From an uncultured Dorea sp. (GTDB taxonomy: Bacteria > Bacillota > Clostridia > Lachnospirales > Lachnospiraceae), in the NCBI GenBank assembly GCA_910579925.1, contig CAJTVY010000006.1, positions 1 to 64,000 of the forward strand: a stretch of 64,000 nucleotides of DNA, written 5' to 3'. The first letter of the stretch is position 1; each line of letters starts with the position of its first letter. A program made the translations under genes and the position numbers. The notes beneath the pieces are model-generated. The model was not told the origin of the DNA. It saw nothing but the letters and a program-made list of their open reading frames with translations, and did not search any database. Positions 1 to 8,484 of the stretch are shown in pieces.

Positions 1-350
1 TTCCCGGAAAGTACCAGCGGAAGGAAGATATTATCCTTAAGAGAAAACGTATCCAGAAGATTAAAGTCCTGAAACACGAAGCCTAAGTTCTGCCGGCGGA
101 ACGCTGCGATCTCCTTCTCTTTTACCGTACCTAAATCCCTTCCCTTCAGATAGACCTTGCCCCCGGTAGGCCTGTCAAGAGCCGCCAGAATATTCAGCAG
201 GGTAGTCTTGCCAGAACCGGATTCCCCCATGATCGCCACATATTCCCTTGGCTCTACAGAGAAATTCACATCCCTTAACGCCTCCACCTGGTTCCCTCCA
301 AATCTGGTTGTATATATTTTCTTTACATTTTTCACTTCTAACAATGCCAT
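1..350 (-). CDS. ABC transporter ATP-binding protein, MacB/BceA type (cut by left window edge)
   Basis: The first 116 residues of an ABC ATPase are present; the C-terminal half lies outside the window. The Walker A motif GESGSGKTT sits near residue 41 and the Q-loop reads FVFQDFNLLD near residue 94. The opening LLEVKNVKKIYTT and the lengthened pre-Walker segment are typical of the MacB/LolD/BceA subfamily, which usually works with an FtsX-like permease in peptide efflux or bacitracin-type resistance. The ATG at 350 has an AAGGA ribosome site about 8 bases upstream. The permease would be expected beyond the left edge. The subfamily is an inference from the N-terminal half only; signature and Walker B motifs cannot be seen. 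Confidence 0.85.
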   Translation of the reverse strand, partial: MALLEVKNVKKIYTTRFGGNQVEALRDVNFSVEPREYVAIMGESGSGKTTLLNILAALDRPTGGKVYLKGRDLGTVKEKEIAAFRRQNLGFVFQDFNLLDTFSLKDNIFLPLVLSG

Positions 351-556
351 AAGATTTCCATCCTTTCCCGTCAGTCATTTATATGCTGTTTTCTTGATTA
401 CATGGCTTATTATATAAAAAATAACGGCGGCTTTCCATTGATCCGGATTACATTTTCACCGCACAAACTTACATTTCTGTAAGAAATCCCTGTCATAAAA
501 TATGAAAAAAAGGTCATACTAAGCTTTGATATCCATGAATATAAGGAGGTAAGATT

Positions 557-880
557 ATGCCAGAATTAAGATGTACCGTACAGACATGTACACACAACAA
601 AAATTTCTATTGTGACCTGGATGGTATCGTAGTAGGCGGAAACTCTGCAAAACGTGCAGAAGAAACCTGCTGCGACAGCTTCGAGGAACGCAAAGGGGAT
701 TCTTATAGTAATGTAACAGGAGAAGCCTCCCCCACAAGCACGATTGACTGCAAAGCTATGGACTGCACTTACAACGATAACTGCAAATGCCATGCTGGAA
801 AGATCAGTGTAGAAGGCAGCAATGCCTGCCGCTGCGGCCAGACAGAGTGCGCGACATTCACATGCGGCTGCCATAGCTAG
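557..880 (+). CDS. DUF1540 domain protein, two tandem Cys-rich units
   Basis: This 107-residue protein has two similar cysteine-rich units. Unit 1 is near residues 5-44 (LRCTVQTC ... YCDLDGI ... CCDSF) and unit 2 near 63-104 (IDCKAMDC ... CKCHAGKISV ... CATF). The C-x4-C, Y/K-C and C-x-S/T-F spacing is that of DUF1540, a small presumably metal-binding family common in Clostridia and of unknown role. The start has an ideal AGGAGG seven bases upstream. It stands alone between a divergent ABC gene and a convergent chemoreceptor and is followed by a terminator shared with the latter. The family call is firm; the function is unknown. Confidence 0.9.
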   Translation: MPELRCTVQTCTHNKNFYCDLDGIVVGGNSAKRAEETCCDSFEERKGDSYSNVTGEASPTSTIDCKAMDCTYNDNCKCHAGKISVEGSNACRCGQTECATFTCGCHS

Positions 881-913
881 TGTGACAGCGACAGCAACAC
901 CATTACTCCAAAA

Positions 914-950
914 GGGGCTGCGCACTCAATTGTGCGACAGCCCTCTTTTT
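914..950 (+). terminator. Bidirectional intrinsic terminator
   Basis: GGGCTG-CGCAC pairs with GTGCGA-CAGCCC across a five-base loop, followed by CTCTTTTT on the plus strand. On the minus strand the same hairpin is followed by CCTTTTGG. It therefore ends both the DUF1540 gene and the convergent chemoreceptor gene. Confidence 0.85.
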
Positions 951-970
951 CAATATAATTCTCTTGATTT

Positions 971-3091
971 CTACATCCGTTTCAGACGGAACCGGTTCAC
1001 AAGCTCATGCAGACGCTTAGACTGGTGTGATAATTTTACACTTGTAGCAGCGCTGTTCTGGGCATAAGAAGAATTGGACTGGACAACCTTACTGATCAGA
1101 TCCACATTCTGGGTAAGCTGTTCCAGAACATCTTTCTGGTTCTTTGAGGCGCTGCTGATCTTCTCCATAAAACTCAGTATCGACTCCGAACCTTCCACCA
1201 CCGCTGCAAGAGACCTTGCCGTATTATCCGTAATTGCCATTCCGTTTTTGACCGCACGCTGAGACGTCTCAATCAAAGCCGCCGTCTGGTTGACTGCCGC
1301 CGCGCTCCTGGTTGCCAGTGCGCGGATTTCATTTGCCACAACGGCAAATCCTTTTCCCGCTATACCTGCTCTTGAAGCTTCCACGGAAGCATTCAGAGAA
1401 AGAAGATTCGTCTGCTCTGCAATATCCTCGATGGTTTTAACAATCTTTTCAATCTCCATGGAAGATCGGCTGATCTCGGACATAGCAAGAATCAGCTGCT
1501 CCATCTCCTTGTTACTTTCTTCGATATTCCTGCCCACCTCAGAAGCAGTAATATTTGCCGTGTTGGCATCGTTAGCATTTGCCGCCACGTCTTTAGAGAG
1601 ACTCTCAATGGATGCTGCCAGCTCGTCAATCGCCGTCGTCTGCTCCGTCGCACCCTCCGAAAGAATCTGCGCGCCGGATGAAACACTCTGCGAACTAGAG
1701 GACACCTCATTCGCCGAAAGCACAATCTGGTGCAGCGTCTCATTCAGCGACTGGGAAATCTTCTCGATGGATACCTGAATCGGTATAAAATCACCAATAT
1801 ACTTCTGTTCCATCCTAATATCCATATCGTTATCCGCCATCTGTGAAAGCTGACCGGAAATATCCTCGACATAATTACTCATGGTAGCGCTGATATGGTT
1901 AAATGCCTGTGAAAGCCGTCCCAGTTCGTCATCAGACTGGATATCTATATGTATATTAAGATTCCCTGCCTCAAGCCTTGCGGCTCCGTTGGCAATCTGC
2001 TGGATCGGGCCTAAGGATCTCTTAATAATGCTGTTTACTGCAATCAACAGTATAAACCCAAGGAGAATAACCATAAGCGTCAGCTTTCCTGCATCTCGTA
2101 TGATTGGTCCATAGAACTCGATGTCGTCCACAGTCAGATGAAGCGTCCACTGAGTCTTACCGTTTACTTCCAGCGGAATGGCCACGGAGATCCCTTTTTT
2201 CCCTGTACTGAAATTCGTGGCCTCGCTTATCACAGAATTACTATTCATATTCTCGCCTTCCGCCATGGACTGGATCTCCTTCGCATCCTCCGCCATCTGC
2301 TCATACCCTGCTTCAGAAGCAGCCTTGCCTACTTTCCCGGCATCGGCAGAGTCGATCAGTATTGTACCGTCCTGTGCAAGGGCTACCAGATGGGCAGAAT
2401 CATAATCCGTACTTACCAGTACATTCTCCTGCATATTATCCAGTCCTACATCCACGCCGCACACGCCGAAGAAGGCCCCTTGCGCATCCCAAAGCGGTGC
2501 GATGATGCTGATCATCATAATGTTCTTACCCATTAGCTCATATATATAGGGATCCATAATATACGGTTCGCCCGTCTGCTTAATCTGCATATAATAATCT
2601 TTTTCAAAATTGTCAAAGGCATCTTCATGCTTTTCAAACACGTAACCGCTCTTGTCCTCATTAGGATATACGACAGATTCATAGGCAATATCTTTCCCGT
2701 GAACGCTGTAAGGCTGTCCCTGGGCATCTGCAATAACATTCTGCTCAAAATAAGCAAAGCCTGTCGGAAAACCGTCTCCCTCTTCCAGAAGCCCTACCAG
2801 AGCGGCATCAATGGCGCCCCTTTGTTCTTCTGGCGGCAGTACAGAAATATTCCTCATAGAACCGGCAAAACCTACTACTTTTCCATATGCATTTTCAATG
2901 TCATTGACAACAAGAAACGAATTCTCATATGCAACTGCCGCCAGCTTTTCCTGATTCACATGAATCAGAGATTTTGCAGCGAGCATAGCAGACGTTAAGA
3001 CCGTCAGCAGAAAGACTGCAGCAACTATAAGCGCCATTTTAGAAATAATCTTTTTGCTAAGACTCTTAGCCTTTTTCTGTTTTTGTAACAT
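971..3091 (-). CDS. Methyl-accepting chemotaxis protein with extracellular sensor domain
   Basis: This 706-residue receptor has a transmembrane segment near residues 20-42 and a large external region (about 45-345) that looks like a double-Cache ligand-binding domain. A second transmembrane segment lies near 350-372, followed by a HAMP domain and a cytoplasmic signalling coiled coil. The hairpin tip carries the conserved EASRAGIAGKGFAVVANEIR stretch that contacts CheA and CheW. The start at 3091 has GGAGG seven bases upstream; an in-frame TTG 45 bases earlier lacks a ribosome site. No chemotaxis or flagellar gene is nearby, so it is probably an orphan receptor reporting to a core set elsewhere. 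The ligand cannot be told from sequence. Confidence 0.93.
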   Translation of the reverse strand: MLQKQKKAKSLSKKIISKMALIVAAVFLLTVLTSAMLAAKSLIHVNQEKLAAVAYENSFLVVNDIENAYGKVVGFAGSMRNISVLPPEEQRGAIDAALVGLLEEGDGFPTGFAYFEQNVIADAQGQPYSVHGKDIAYESVVYPNEDKSGYVFEKHEDAFDNFEKDYYMQIKQTGEPYIMDPYIYELMGKNIMMISIIAPLWDAQGAFFGVCGVDVGLDNMQENVLVSTDYDSAHLVALAQDGTILIDSADAGKVGKAASEAGYEQMAEDAKEIQSMAEGENMNSNSVISEATNFSTGKKGISVAIPLEVNGKTQWTLHLTVDDIEFYGPIIRDAGKLTLMVILLGFILLIAVNSIIKRSLGPIQQIANGAARLEAGNLNIHIDIQSDDELGRLSQAFNHISATMSNYVEDISGQLSQMADNDMDIRMEQKYIGDFIPIQVSIEKISQSLNETLHQIVLSANEVSSSSQSVSSGAQILSEGATEQTTAIDELAASIESLSKDVAANANDANTANITASEVGRNIEESNKEMEQLILAMSEISRSSMEIEKIVKTIEDIAEQTNLLSLNASVEASRAGIAGKGFAVVANEIRALATRSAAAVNQTAALIETSQRAVKNGMAITDNTARSLAAVVEGSESILSFMEKISSASKNQKDVLEQLTQNVDLISKVVQSNSSYAQNSAATSVKLSHQSKRLHELVNRFRLKRM

Positions 3092-3224
3092 ATACTTTCC
3101 TCCGTAATAACAAGTTAGTCTTTTATATTCTAACATAGCTTAAGCTAAAACAGATGTTAATTTTTTGCTAAGATTTTACATTTTTCTTCCAGACAAGGCG
3201 CCTCCCCTTTCTCCTGTTTTTTCA

Positions 3225-3254
3225 TTGACGCAGATACACCCCCGATAGTATAAT
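3225..3254 (+). promoter_or_regulatory. Sigma-A type promoter for the AI-2E family transporter gene
   Basis: TTGACG at 3225-3230 and TATAAT at 3249-3254 are 18 bases apart. The -10 box is preceded by ATAG, as in several other promoters of this window. The start codon is 33 bases downstream. Confidence 0.75.
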
Positions 3255-3286
3255 GATATTATCTGCAAAGAGGAGAGGTTAATAAC

Positions 3287-4708
3287 ATGAGCGGTAAAAA
3301 GTCAAAAGACGGAACTTTTGAACAATCAGAAGACTCTGTAAAAGATATGAAGACCAGAACAGACACAGATTCAGAAAACGAAGCCAGAACAGAGCCAGAA
3401 CGGCAGGCTCACTATTTCGTCCGCCCAAGCCTCGGCAAGGGCGGACCATCGAAGCTGCGTCAGCAGTTCAGCCGGGGCATGACCTTTTTTCTGGTGATAG
3501 CCGCCAGCATTATTTTCTATTTTGCCCTGCTTCGGCTTACGAATATATCCCATGTATTCCAGGATATTTTCGGCGTTCTTAAGCCCGTAATTTACGGCTG
3601 TGCACTCGCATATCTCCTGAATCCGATCGTCAAGCAGGTTGACAAGTATCTGGTTCCTGTTCTGAAAATAAAAATGAAGAAACCCGGGCAGGCAGAGAAA
3701 GCTTCCCGGGCAGTGGGAATCCTGGCGGCAGTCGTTCTTTTGATCGTACTGATCGTCACACTCTGTAATCTTCTGATTCCAGAGTTATATTCCAGCATCC
3801 GCAACCTTGTGATCACACTGCCCCGACAGCTAGATGATCTGGTTTCCGAATTAAGCGAAGTAAAATTGGACGATTCAACCACCAGCACGCTGGTTAAGAC
3901 CGCCATCAAAGAAGGTACAGACATGCTTATGAACTGGCTGCGCACAGATCTCATGGCGAAAGCCAATGAGCTGATGTCCAATCTGACGGTCGGCGTTCTG
4001 AACATTTTAAGCGAGATCTTCAACGCAGTGATCGGACTGATTGTATCTATATATATACTGTTCAGCAAAGAAATCTTTGTACGTCAGTCAAAGAAATGCG
4101 TCTATGCAGTTCTGTCTGCAAGACATGCGAATATGGTGCTTCATCTGACGACGAAGAGTAATGAGATCTTTGGCGGTTTCATTATCGGAAAATTAATTGA
4201 TTCTGCAATCATCGGAGTTCTGTGTTTTATCGGGCTGACCATATTGAAGATGCCTTACGTCATGCTTGTCAGCGTAATCGTGGGCGTCACGAACGTCATC
4301 CCGTTCTTTGGGCCATACATCGGAGCAGTTCCAAGTACAATCCTGATTATGCTTGCGAATCCGATCCAGGGAGTATATTTCGTTATTTTCGTCCTTTTGC
4401 TTCAGCAGTTTGACGGCAACATTCTGGGTCCGAAGATTCTGGGCAATTCCACAGGATTATCAGCTTTCTGGGTCATTGTCGCAATTCTGTTAGGGGGCGG
4501 TCTGTTCGGATTCGTGGGAATGGTCATGGGTGTTCCTACTTTTGCCGTCCTTTACTACATTGTTCAGATGCTAGTGAATAATCGTCTTGAGAGAAAAGCG
4601 CTGCCAACAGGATCAGAATACTATGACACCATGAGTTATGTAGATGATGAGGGCACTTATTACCATTCAGAAGGAGGATCATATTATGCCAATCAGAGTT
4701 CAGAATAA
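3287..4708 (+). CDS. AI-2E family transporter (PerM/YtvI-like membrane protein)
   Basis: This 473-residue membrane protein has a charged cytoplasmic N-terminus (1-60), paired hydrophobic segments near 65-110 and 145-165, a soluble insertion around 170-240, and a C-terminal block of helices (about 245-430). The late segment PYVMLVSVIVGVTNVIPFFGPYIG matches the conserved core of the family in position and content. The name comes from an E. coli member linked to autoinducer-2 export; many relatives, such as YtvI, have other or unknown cargo, so the substrate is open. The gene ends inside the start of metAA (23-base overlap), implying translational coupling to methionine synthesis. Confidence 0.88.
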   Translation: MSGKKSKDGTFEQSEDSVKDMKTRTDTDSENEARTEPERQAHYFVRPSLGKGGPSKLRQQFSRGMTFFLVIAASIIFYFALLRLTNISHVFQDIFGVLKPVIYGCALAYLLNPIVKQVDKYLVPVLKIKMKKPGQAEKASRAVGILAAVVLLIVLIVTLCNLLIPELYSSIRNLVITLPRQLDDLVSELSEVKLDDSTTSTLVKTAIKEGTDMLMNWLRTDLMAKANELMSNLTVGVLNILSEIFNAVIGLIVSIYILFSKEIFVRQSKKCVYAVLSARHANMVLHLTTKSNEIFGGFIIGKLIDSAIIGVLCFIGLTILKMPYVMLVSVIVGVTNVIPFFGPYIGAVPSTILIMLANPIQGVYFVIFVLLLQQFDGNILGPKILGNSTGLSAFWVIVAILLGGGLFGFVGMVMGVPTFAVLYYIVQMLVNNRLERKALPTGSEYYDTMSYVDDEGTYYHSEGGSYYANQSSE

Positions 4709-5606
4709 TCTCCCGGTAAAAGAAATCCTGGAGCATGAGAATATATTCGTCATGGACGAACACCGGGCCACCCATCAGGATATCCGGCCGATCAAAATCG
4801 GCCTGCTGAATCTGATGCCGCTCAAGGAAGACACAGAGCTACAGATTCTTCGGTCACTGTCAAACACGCCGCTGCAGGTAGACGTATCCTTTGTGACGGT
4901 ATCCACACATGAATCGAAGAACACGCCGACCAGCCACTTAAACCGGTTCTACCAGAGATTTAATGAGATCAAAGAAAAAAAATTCGACGGCTTTATCATT
5001 ACCGGCGCTCCCGTAGAGCAGATGCCTTTTGAGGAAGTGGACTATTGGGAGGAATTAACAGAGATCATGGAATGGAGCAGGACCCATGTAACCTCCACCC
5101 TTCACTTATGCTGGGGAGCGCAGGCAGGGATTTACTACCATTACGGAATCGACAAGGTTCCCGTAGACCGGAAAGTTTTCGGAATCTTCCGGCATAAGGT
5201 AATGAATCGTAAGATTCCTCTTGTCCGCGGTTTCGATGATGTGTTTCTTGCCCCCCACTCCCGCCATACGGAAGTACCCCTGGACAAGATCCGTGCCGAA
5301 AAAAGGCTGACCATACTGGCAGAGTCTGAAGAGGCCGGCTTATTCCTTGCTATGGCAGAAGGCGGCCGGCAGATTTTCGTTATGGGTCATCCCGAATACG
5401 ACAGAGTGACGCTGGACAGTGAATACAAACGGGACCTTCAGAAAGGTCTGCCTATTGATATCCCGAAGAACTATTATGCGGATGACAACCCCAATAACCG
5501 GCCTCTGCTCACATGGCGGGCAGCAGCAAACAATCTTTATACGAACTGGCTCAATTACTACGTGTATCAGGTGACGCCGTATGACCTGTACGGAACGCCG
5601 TTCTAA
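4686..5606 (+). CDS. metAA: Homoserine O-acetyltransferase, MetA family
   Basis: This 306-residue enzyme of the MetA (homoserine transsuccinylase fold) family acylates homoserine in the first dedicated step of methionine synthesis. Catalytic Cys142 (LCWGAQ), His235 and Glu237 (GHPEY) are all at the family positions. Residue 111, in GAPVE, is Glu. In characterised family members Glu111 specifies acetyl-CoA and Gly111 specifies succinyl-CoA, so acetyltransferase activity is inferred despite the common name succinyltransferase. The ATG at 4686 has AGGAGG eight bases upstream; an earlier in-frame start has no ribosome site. The gene begins within the last 23 bases of the transporter gene. No SAM riboswitch is visible between them. 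Confidence 0.93.
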   Translation: MPIRVQNNLPVKEILEHENIFVMDEHRATHQDIRPIKIGLLNLMPLKEDTELQILRSLSNTPLQVDVSFVTVSTHESKNTPTSHLNRFYQRFNEIKEKKFDGFIITGAPVEQMPFEEVDYWEELTEIMEWSRTHVTSTLHLCWGAQAGIYYHYGIDKVPVDRKVFGIFRHKVMNRKIPLVRGFDDVFLAPHSRHTEVPLDKIRAEKRLTILAESEEAGLFLAMAEGGRQIFVMGHPEYDRVTLDSEYKRDLQKGLPIDIPKNYYADDNPNNRPLLTWRAAANNLYTNWLNYYVYQVTPYDLYGTPF

Positions 5607-5712
5607 CGTGTATCTTTAGCCTAAAAAGCTTCCACTGTTACGGAATTCGCCCATTTTTAAGTTGCCTGCGGCAAAGGGGCGGATTCCTGGCTGCTCCAAT
5701 TCATTGGCTGCT

Positions 5713-5734
5713 AACTGCGCAGCAAGTGCGCAGT
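5713..5734. repeat. Perfect inverted repeat between metAA and thrS
   Basis: AACTGCGCA and TGCGCAGTT are separated by four bases in the 142-base gap between the convergent metAA and thrS. Next to it is CTGAACTGTTAC (5741-5752), which recurs inverted in the terminator at 44476. No T-run follows, so it is a weak terminator candidate or a short palindromic repeat. Confidence 0.5.
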
Positions 5735-5748
5735 TGCAGACTGAACTG

Positions 5749-7668
5749 TTACTCCACAATCTCTCTGTGAATCTTACCCGCAGTCTCTTCCTTCACGGCC
5801 TCGATAAACTCAGCGATTCCCTTCTGCCCTTCATCTCCGGCAAAACGGCTTCTCACCGCCACCTGCTCCTGCTCTTCTTCTTTTGCGCCAACTACCAGCA
5901 TATACGGAATCTTGTTCATCTGCGCCTCGCGAATCTTATATCCGATCTTTTCTGCCCTCTCGTCAATCTCCGCACGGATACCGGCATCCTGAAGTTCCTT
6001 CAAAACCTTCTTACCATACTCCAGATGCTTCTCTGAAATCGGCAGAACTTTCACCTGCACCGGCGCAAGCCATGTTGGGAACGCACCTGCAAAATGCTCG
6101 ATCAGAATCCCGATAAATCTCTCGATCGAGCCGAACGCAACCCTGTGGATCATAATCGGCCTGTGCTTCTCTCCGTCGGCTCCCGTATATTCCAGGTCAA
6201 ACCTCTGTGGCATCTGCATATCAAGCTGGATCGTACCGCACTGCCAGGTCCTTCCGATAGAATCCTCCAGATGGAAATCAATCTTCGGCCCATAGAAAGC
6301 GCCGTCTCCCTCGTTCACCACATAGTCAAGTCCCAGATCATCAAGCGCGCCCCGAAGTCCTTCTGTGGCCATCTCCCAGTCCTCGTCACTTCCCATACTG
6401 TCCTCTGGACGCGTGGACAACTCCACATGGTACTTGAATCCAAACAGACTGTACACCTCGTCAATCAGCTTTGCCACGCCCTTGATCTCATCACGAATCT
6501 GATCCGGCATCATAAAAATGTGCGCATCATCCTGGTTAAAACAGCGTACACGGAACAGACCGTGAAGAGCGCCGGATTTCTCATGCCGGTGAACCAGCCC
6601 GATCTCACCTGCGCGAAGCGGAAGATCTTTGTAAGAACGAGGCTCAGACTTATACACAAGCATCCCGCCCGGACAATTCATAGGCTTCACTGCAAAATCT
6701 TCCTCATCAATCACCGTTGTATACATATTGTCCTTATAGTGATCCCAGTGTCCTGAATTCTCCCACAGATGGCGGCTTAAGATAATCGGCGTAGAAATCT
6801 CTACATATCCGTTTCTCTTATGAAGCTCCCTCCAGTATTCCATCAGCGTATTCTTCAGCACCATGCCCTTCGGAAGAAAGAAGGGGAATCCCGGCCCCTC
6901 GTCACACATCATGAACAGGCCCAGTTCGCGGCCAAGTTTCCGGTGGTCACGCTTCTTCGCCTCCTCAAGTCTGTGCAGATACTCCTCAAGCTCTGCTTTC
7001 TTCGGATAAGAAATTCCATAGATTCTGGTCAGCATCTTATTCTTCTCACTGCCCCGCCAGTATGCGCCCGCAAGGCTTGTCAGCTTCACAGCCTTCACAT
7101 TCTTCGTGGACATCAGATGCGGTCCCGCACACAGATCCACGAACTCGCCCTGACGGTAGAAACTGATCTCCTCTCCTTCCGGCAGATCCTCCACCAGTTC
7201 CACCTTGTAAGGTTCGCCATTTTCCTTAAAATATGCGATCGCTTCCTCTCTGGACCTGGTAAATCTCTCGATGGCCAGGTTTTCCTTCACAATCTTCTTC
7301 ATCTCTGCCTCGATCTTCTCAAGATCCTCTGCCACAAACGGAGTCTCCCTGTCAAGATCGTAGTAAAAACCATTGTCAATAGACGGGCCGATCGCCAGCT
7401 TTGTCTCTGGATAAAGACGCTTCACTGCCTGCGCCAGAATATGGGACGTTGTGTGCCAGAATGCTCCCTTTCCATCCTCAGAATCAAATGTCAGAAGTTC
7501 CAGTTCACAATCCTTAGAAATCTCTTTCCTCAGATCCACGATATCGCCGTTCACCTTTGCACTGGTGGCAGCCCTGGCAAGCCCTTCACTGATATCCTTT
7601 GCAATTTCAAGAACCGACCTGCTGCCCTCATACTCCTTGACAGAACCGTCTTTCAATGTGATTTTCAT
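5749..7668 (-). CDS. thrS: Threonyl-tRNA synthetase
   Basis: This is a complete 639-residue class II synthetase that attaches threonine to tRNA-Thr. The order is TGS domain (1-62), the second additional editing domain with its HTTSH and GPHL elements (about 70-230), the catalytic core (about 245-535) and the anticodon-binding domain (540-639). The zinc ligands are visible as Cys in MNCPGGM, His in HEKSGALHG and the late His in IMIHRVAFGS. The start has a GAGAGGG ribosome site about nine bases upstream. It lies 47 bases after a thioesterase gene on the same strand, and both sit behind a T-box leader that should raise expression when tRNA-Thr is uncharged. Confidence 0.98.
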   Translation of the reverse strand: MKITLKDGSVKEYEGSRSVLEIAKDISEGLARAATSAKVNGDIVDLRKEISKDCELELLTFDSEDGKGAFWHTTSHILAQAVKRLYPETKLAIGPSIDNGFYYDLDRETPFVAEDLEKIEAEMKKIVKENLAIERFTRSREEAIAYFKENGEPYKVELVEDLPEGEEISFYRQGEFVDLCAGPHLMSTKNVKAVKLTSLAGAYWRGSEKNKMLTRIYGISYPKKAELEEYLHRLEEAKKRDHRKLGRELGLFMMCDEGPGFPFFLPKGMVLKNTLMEYWRELHKRNGYVEISTPIILSRHLWENSGHWDHYKDNMYTTVIDEEDFAVKPMNCPGGMLVYKSEPRSYKDLPLRAGEIGLVHRHEKSGALHGLFRVRCFNQDDAHIFMMPDQIRDEIKGVAKLIDEVYSLFGFKYHVELSTRPEDSMGSDEDWEMATEGLRGALDDLGLDYVVNEGDGAFYGPKIDFHLEDSIGRTWQCGTIQLDMQMPQRFDLEYTGADGEKHRPIMIHRVAFGSIERFIGILIEHFAGAFPTWLAPVQVKVLPISEKHLEYGKKVLKELQDAGIRAEIDERAEKIGYKIREAQMNKIPYMLVVGAKEEEQEQVAVRSRFAGDEGQKGIAEFIEAVKEETAGKIHREIVE

Positions 7669-7715
7669 AATCCATGCCCTCTCTTATCTTATTATTTTAT
7701 TCTGTACAGACACAT

Positions 7716-8168
7716 TTACTGATCTGTATGCTGCTCATGATCCTCAAGTCCCTGAACAAACATCTGATGACACTCAAGACATGCCTGTTTCAGAGACAGA
7801 AACTTACCTTCCCGGTCAAGGAAACAATGCTTTGTCAGGCCCTGACAGCAGATCCTCTGATTCTCCTGGTCATATACCTCATAACCCACGGTCAGCCGAA
7901 TACCGTTATACTCCTTGATAAACGTCTCAATGGTCACCGTCTCGCCAAAACGGACCATCTGTCGATAATCCGCCTCCACAGACAACACCGGGCTTAAGAT
8001 TCCCCTGGCCTCCATCTGGTCATATCCCATTCCCATCCGCTCCATATAATCCGTTCTGGCCTCTTCGAACCAGCGGATATAATTGGAGTGATGTACGATA
8101 CCCATCTGGTCAGTCTCATAATACTGAACCTTGTGCCGATATGGTTCCCATTCATTCTTCTTTCCCAT
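7716..8168 (-). CDS. Acyl-CoA thioesterase, hotdog fold (YbgC/4-hydroxybenzoyl-CoA type)
   Basis: This 150-residue hotdog-fold protein has the conserved Y-x-E-T-D-x-M-G-I-V-H-H-S-N-Y motif; the Asp is the usual catalytic residue in this thioesterase branch. It probably hydrolyses acyl-CoA or acyl-ACP thioesters, with unknown chain preference. The second ATG (8168) is taken as the start because AGGAGG lies six bases before it, whereas the first ATG touches the ribosome site. It is the first gene after the threonine T-box and precedes thrS by 47 bases, so a thioesterase of no obvious link to threonine appears to be under tRNA-Thr control. Confidence 0.9.
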   Translation of the reverse strand: MGKKNEWEPYRHKVQYYETDQMGIVHHSNYIRWFEEARTDYMERMGMGYDQMEARGILSPVLSVEADYRQMVRFGETVTIETFIKEYNGIRLTVGYEVYDQENQRICCQGLTKHCFLDREGKFLSLKQACLECHQMFVQGLEDHEQHTDQ

Positions 8169-8203
8169 AATCATCCTCCTTCCTGCTGCTGTGAGATAAA
8201 ACT

Positions 8204-8236
8204 AAAAACGCCCTTACAGCATATCACTGTAAGGGA
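8204..8236 (-). terminator. T-box leader terminator
   Basis: CCCTTACAG and CTGTAAGGG pair across a seven-base loop, followed by CGTTTTT on the minus strand. It competes with the antiterminator formed by the T-box core and decides transcription into the thioesterase-thrS operon. Confidence 0.9.
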
Positions 8237-8445
8237 CGAGTATTCTCGCGGTTCCACCCTGATTGCTCCGGCAGATACACCGGAACCACTTCATTCATGA
8301 TGATAACGGAATCACCGGACTGTTTTGCAGTCACTCAGAGGTAGTCTTCAGAAGGTTCCGGAATAAGAAGCTTGCAGCCACCGGCTTCTCTCTCTGTCAT
8401 CCCTTTCCCAACTTACTCGTCTCGTCAGCGTGTTCAACATTTTAT
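8204..8445 (-). promoter_or_regulatory. T-box riboswitch, probably threonine-specific
   Basis: On the minus strand the leader contains the T-box core AGGGTGGAACCGCG (8247-8260), which pairs with the uncharged tRNA acceptor end. It also has an AGAGAGAAGCCGG distal Stem I element and a specifier region GAAGACTACCTCTGAGT near 8330-8346. The triplet before ACC is ACT, a threonine codon, which fits thrS downstream; a TAC reading is possible in another register. The leader ends in a terminator hairpin whose 5' arm shares bases with the antiterminator. A strong promoter lies just upstream. The class is very firm; the specifier assignment is an inference. Confidence 0.93.
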
Positions 8446-8454
8446 ATTGTAAAT

Positions 8455-8482
8455 ATTATAACACGGGATTCTTCTTTGTCAA
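8455..8482 (-). promoter_or_regulatory. Consensus promoter for the T-box-thioesterase-thrS operon
   Basis: Perfect TTGACA (8477-8482) and perfect TATAAT (8455-8460) are separated by 16 bases. The transcript would start near 8448, just before Stem I of the T-box. It lies directly behind the stop codon of the SEC-C gene. Confidence 0.9.
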
Positions 8483-8484
8483 TC

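Noticed and set aside
6094..7722. Long plus-strand frames opposite thrS
   Set aside because: They have no ribosome site or known domain and mirror the codon pattern of thrS.
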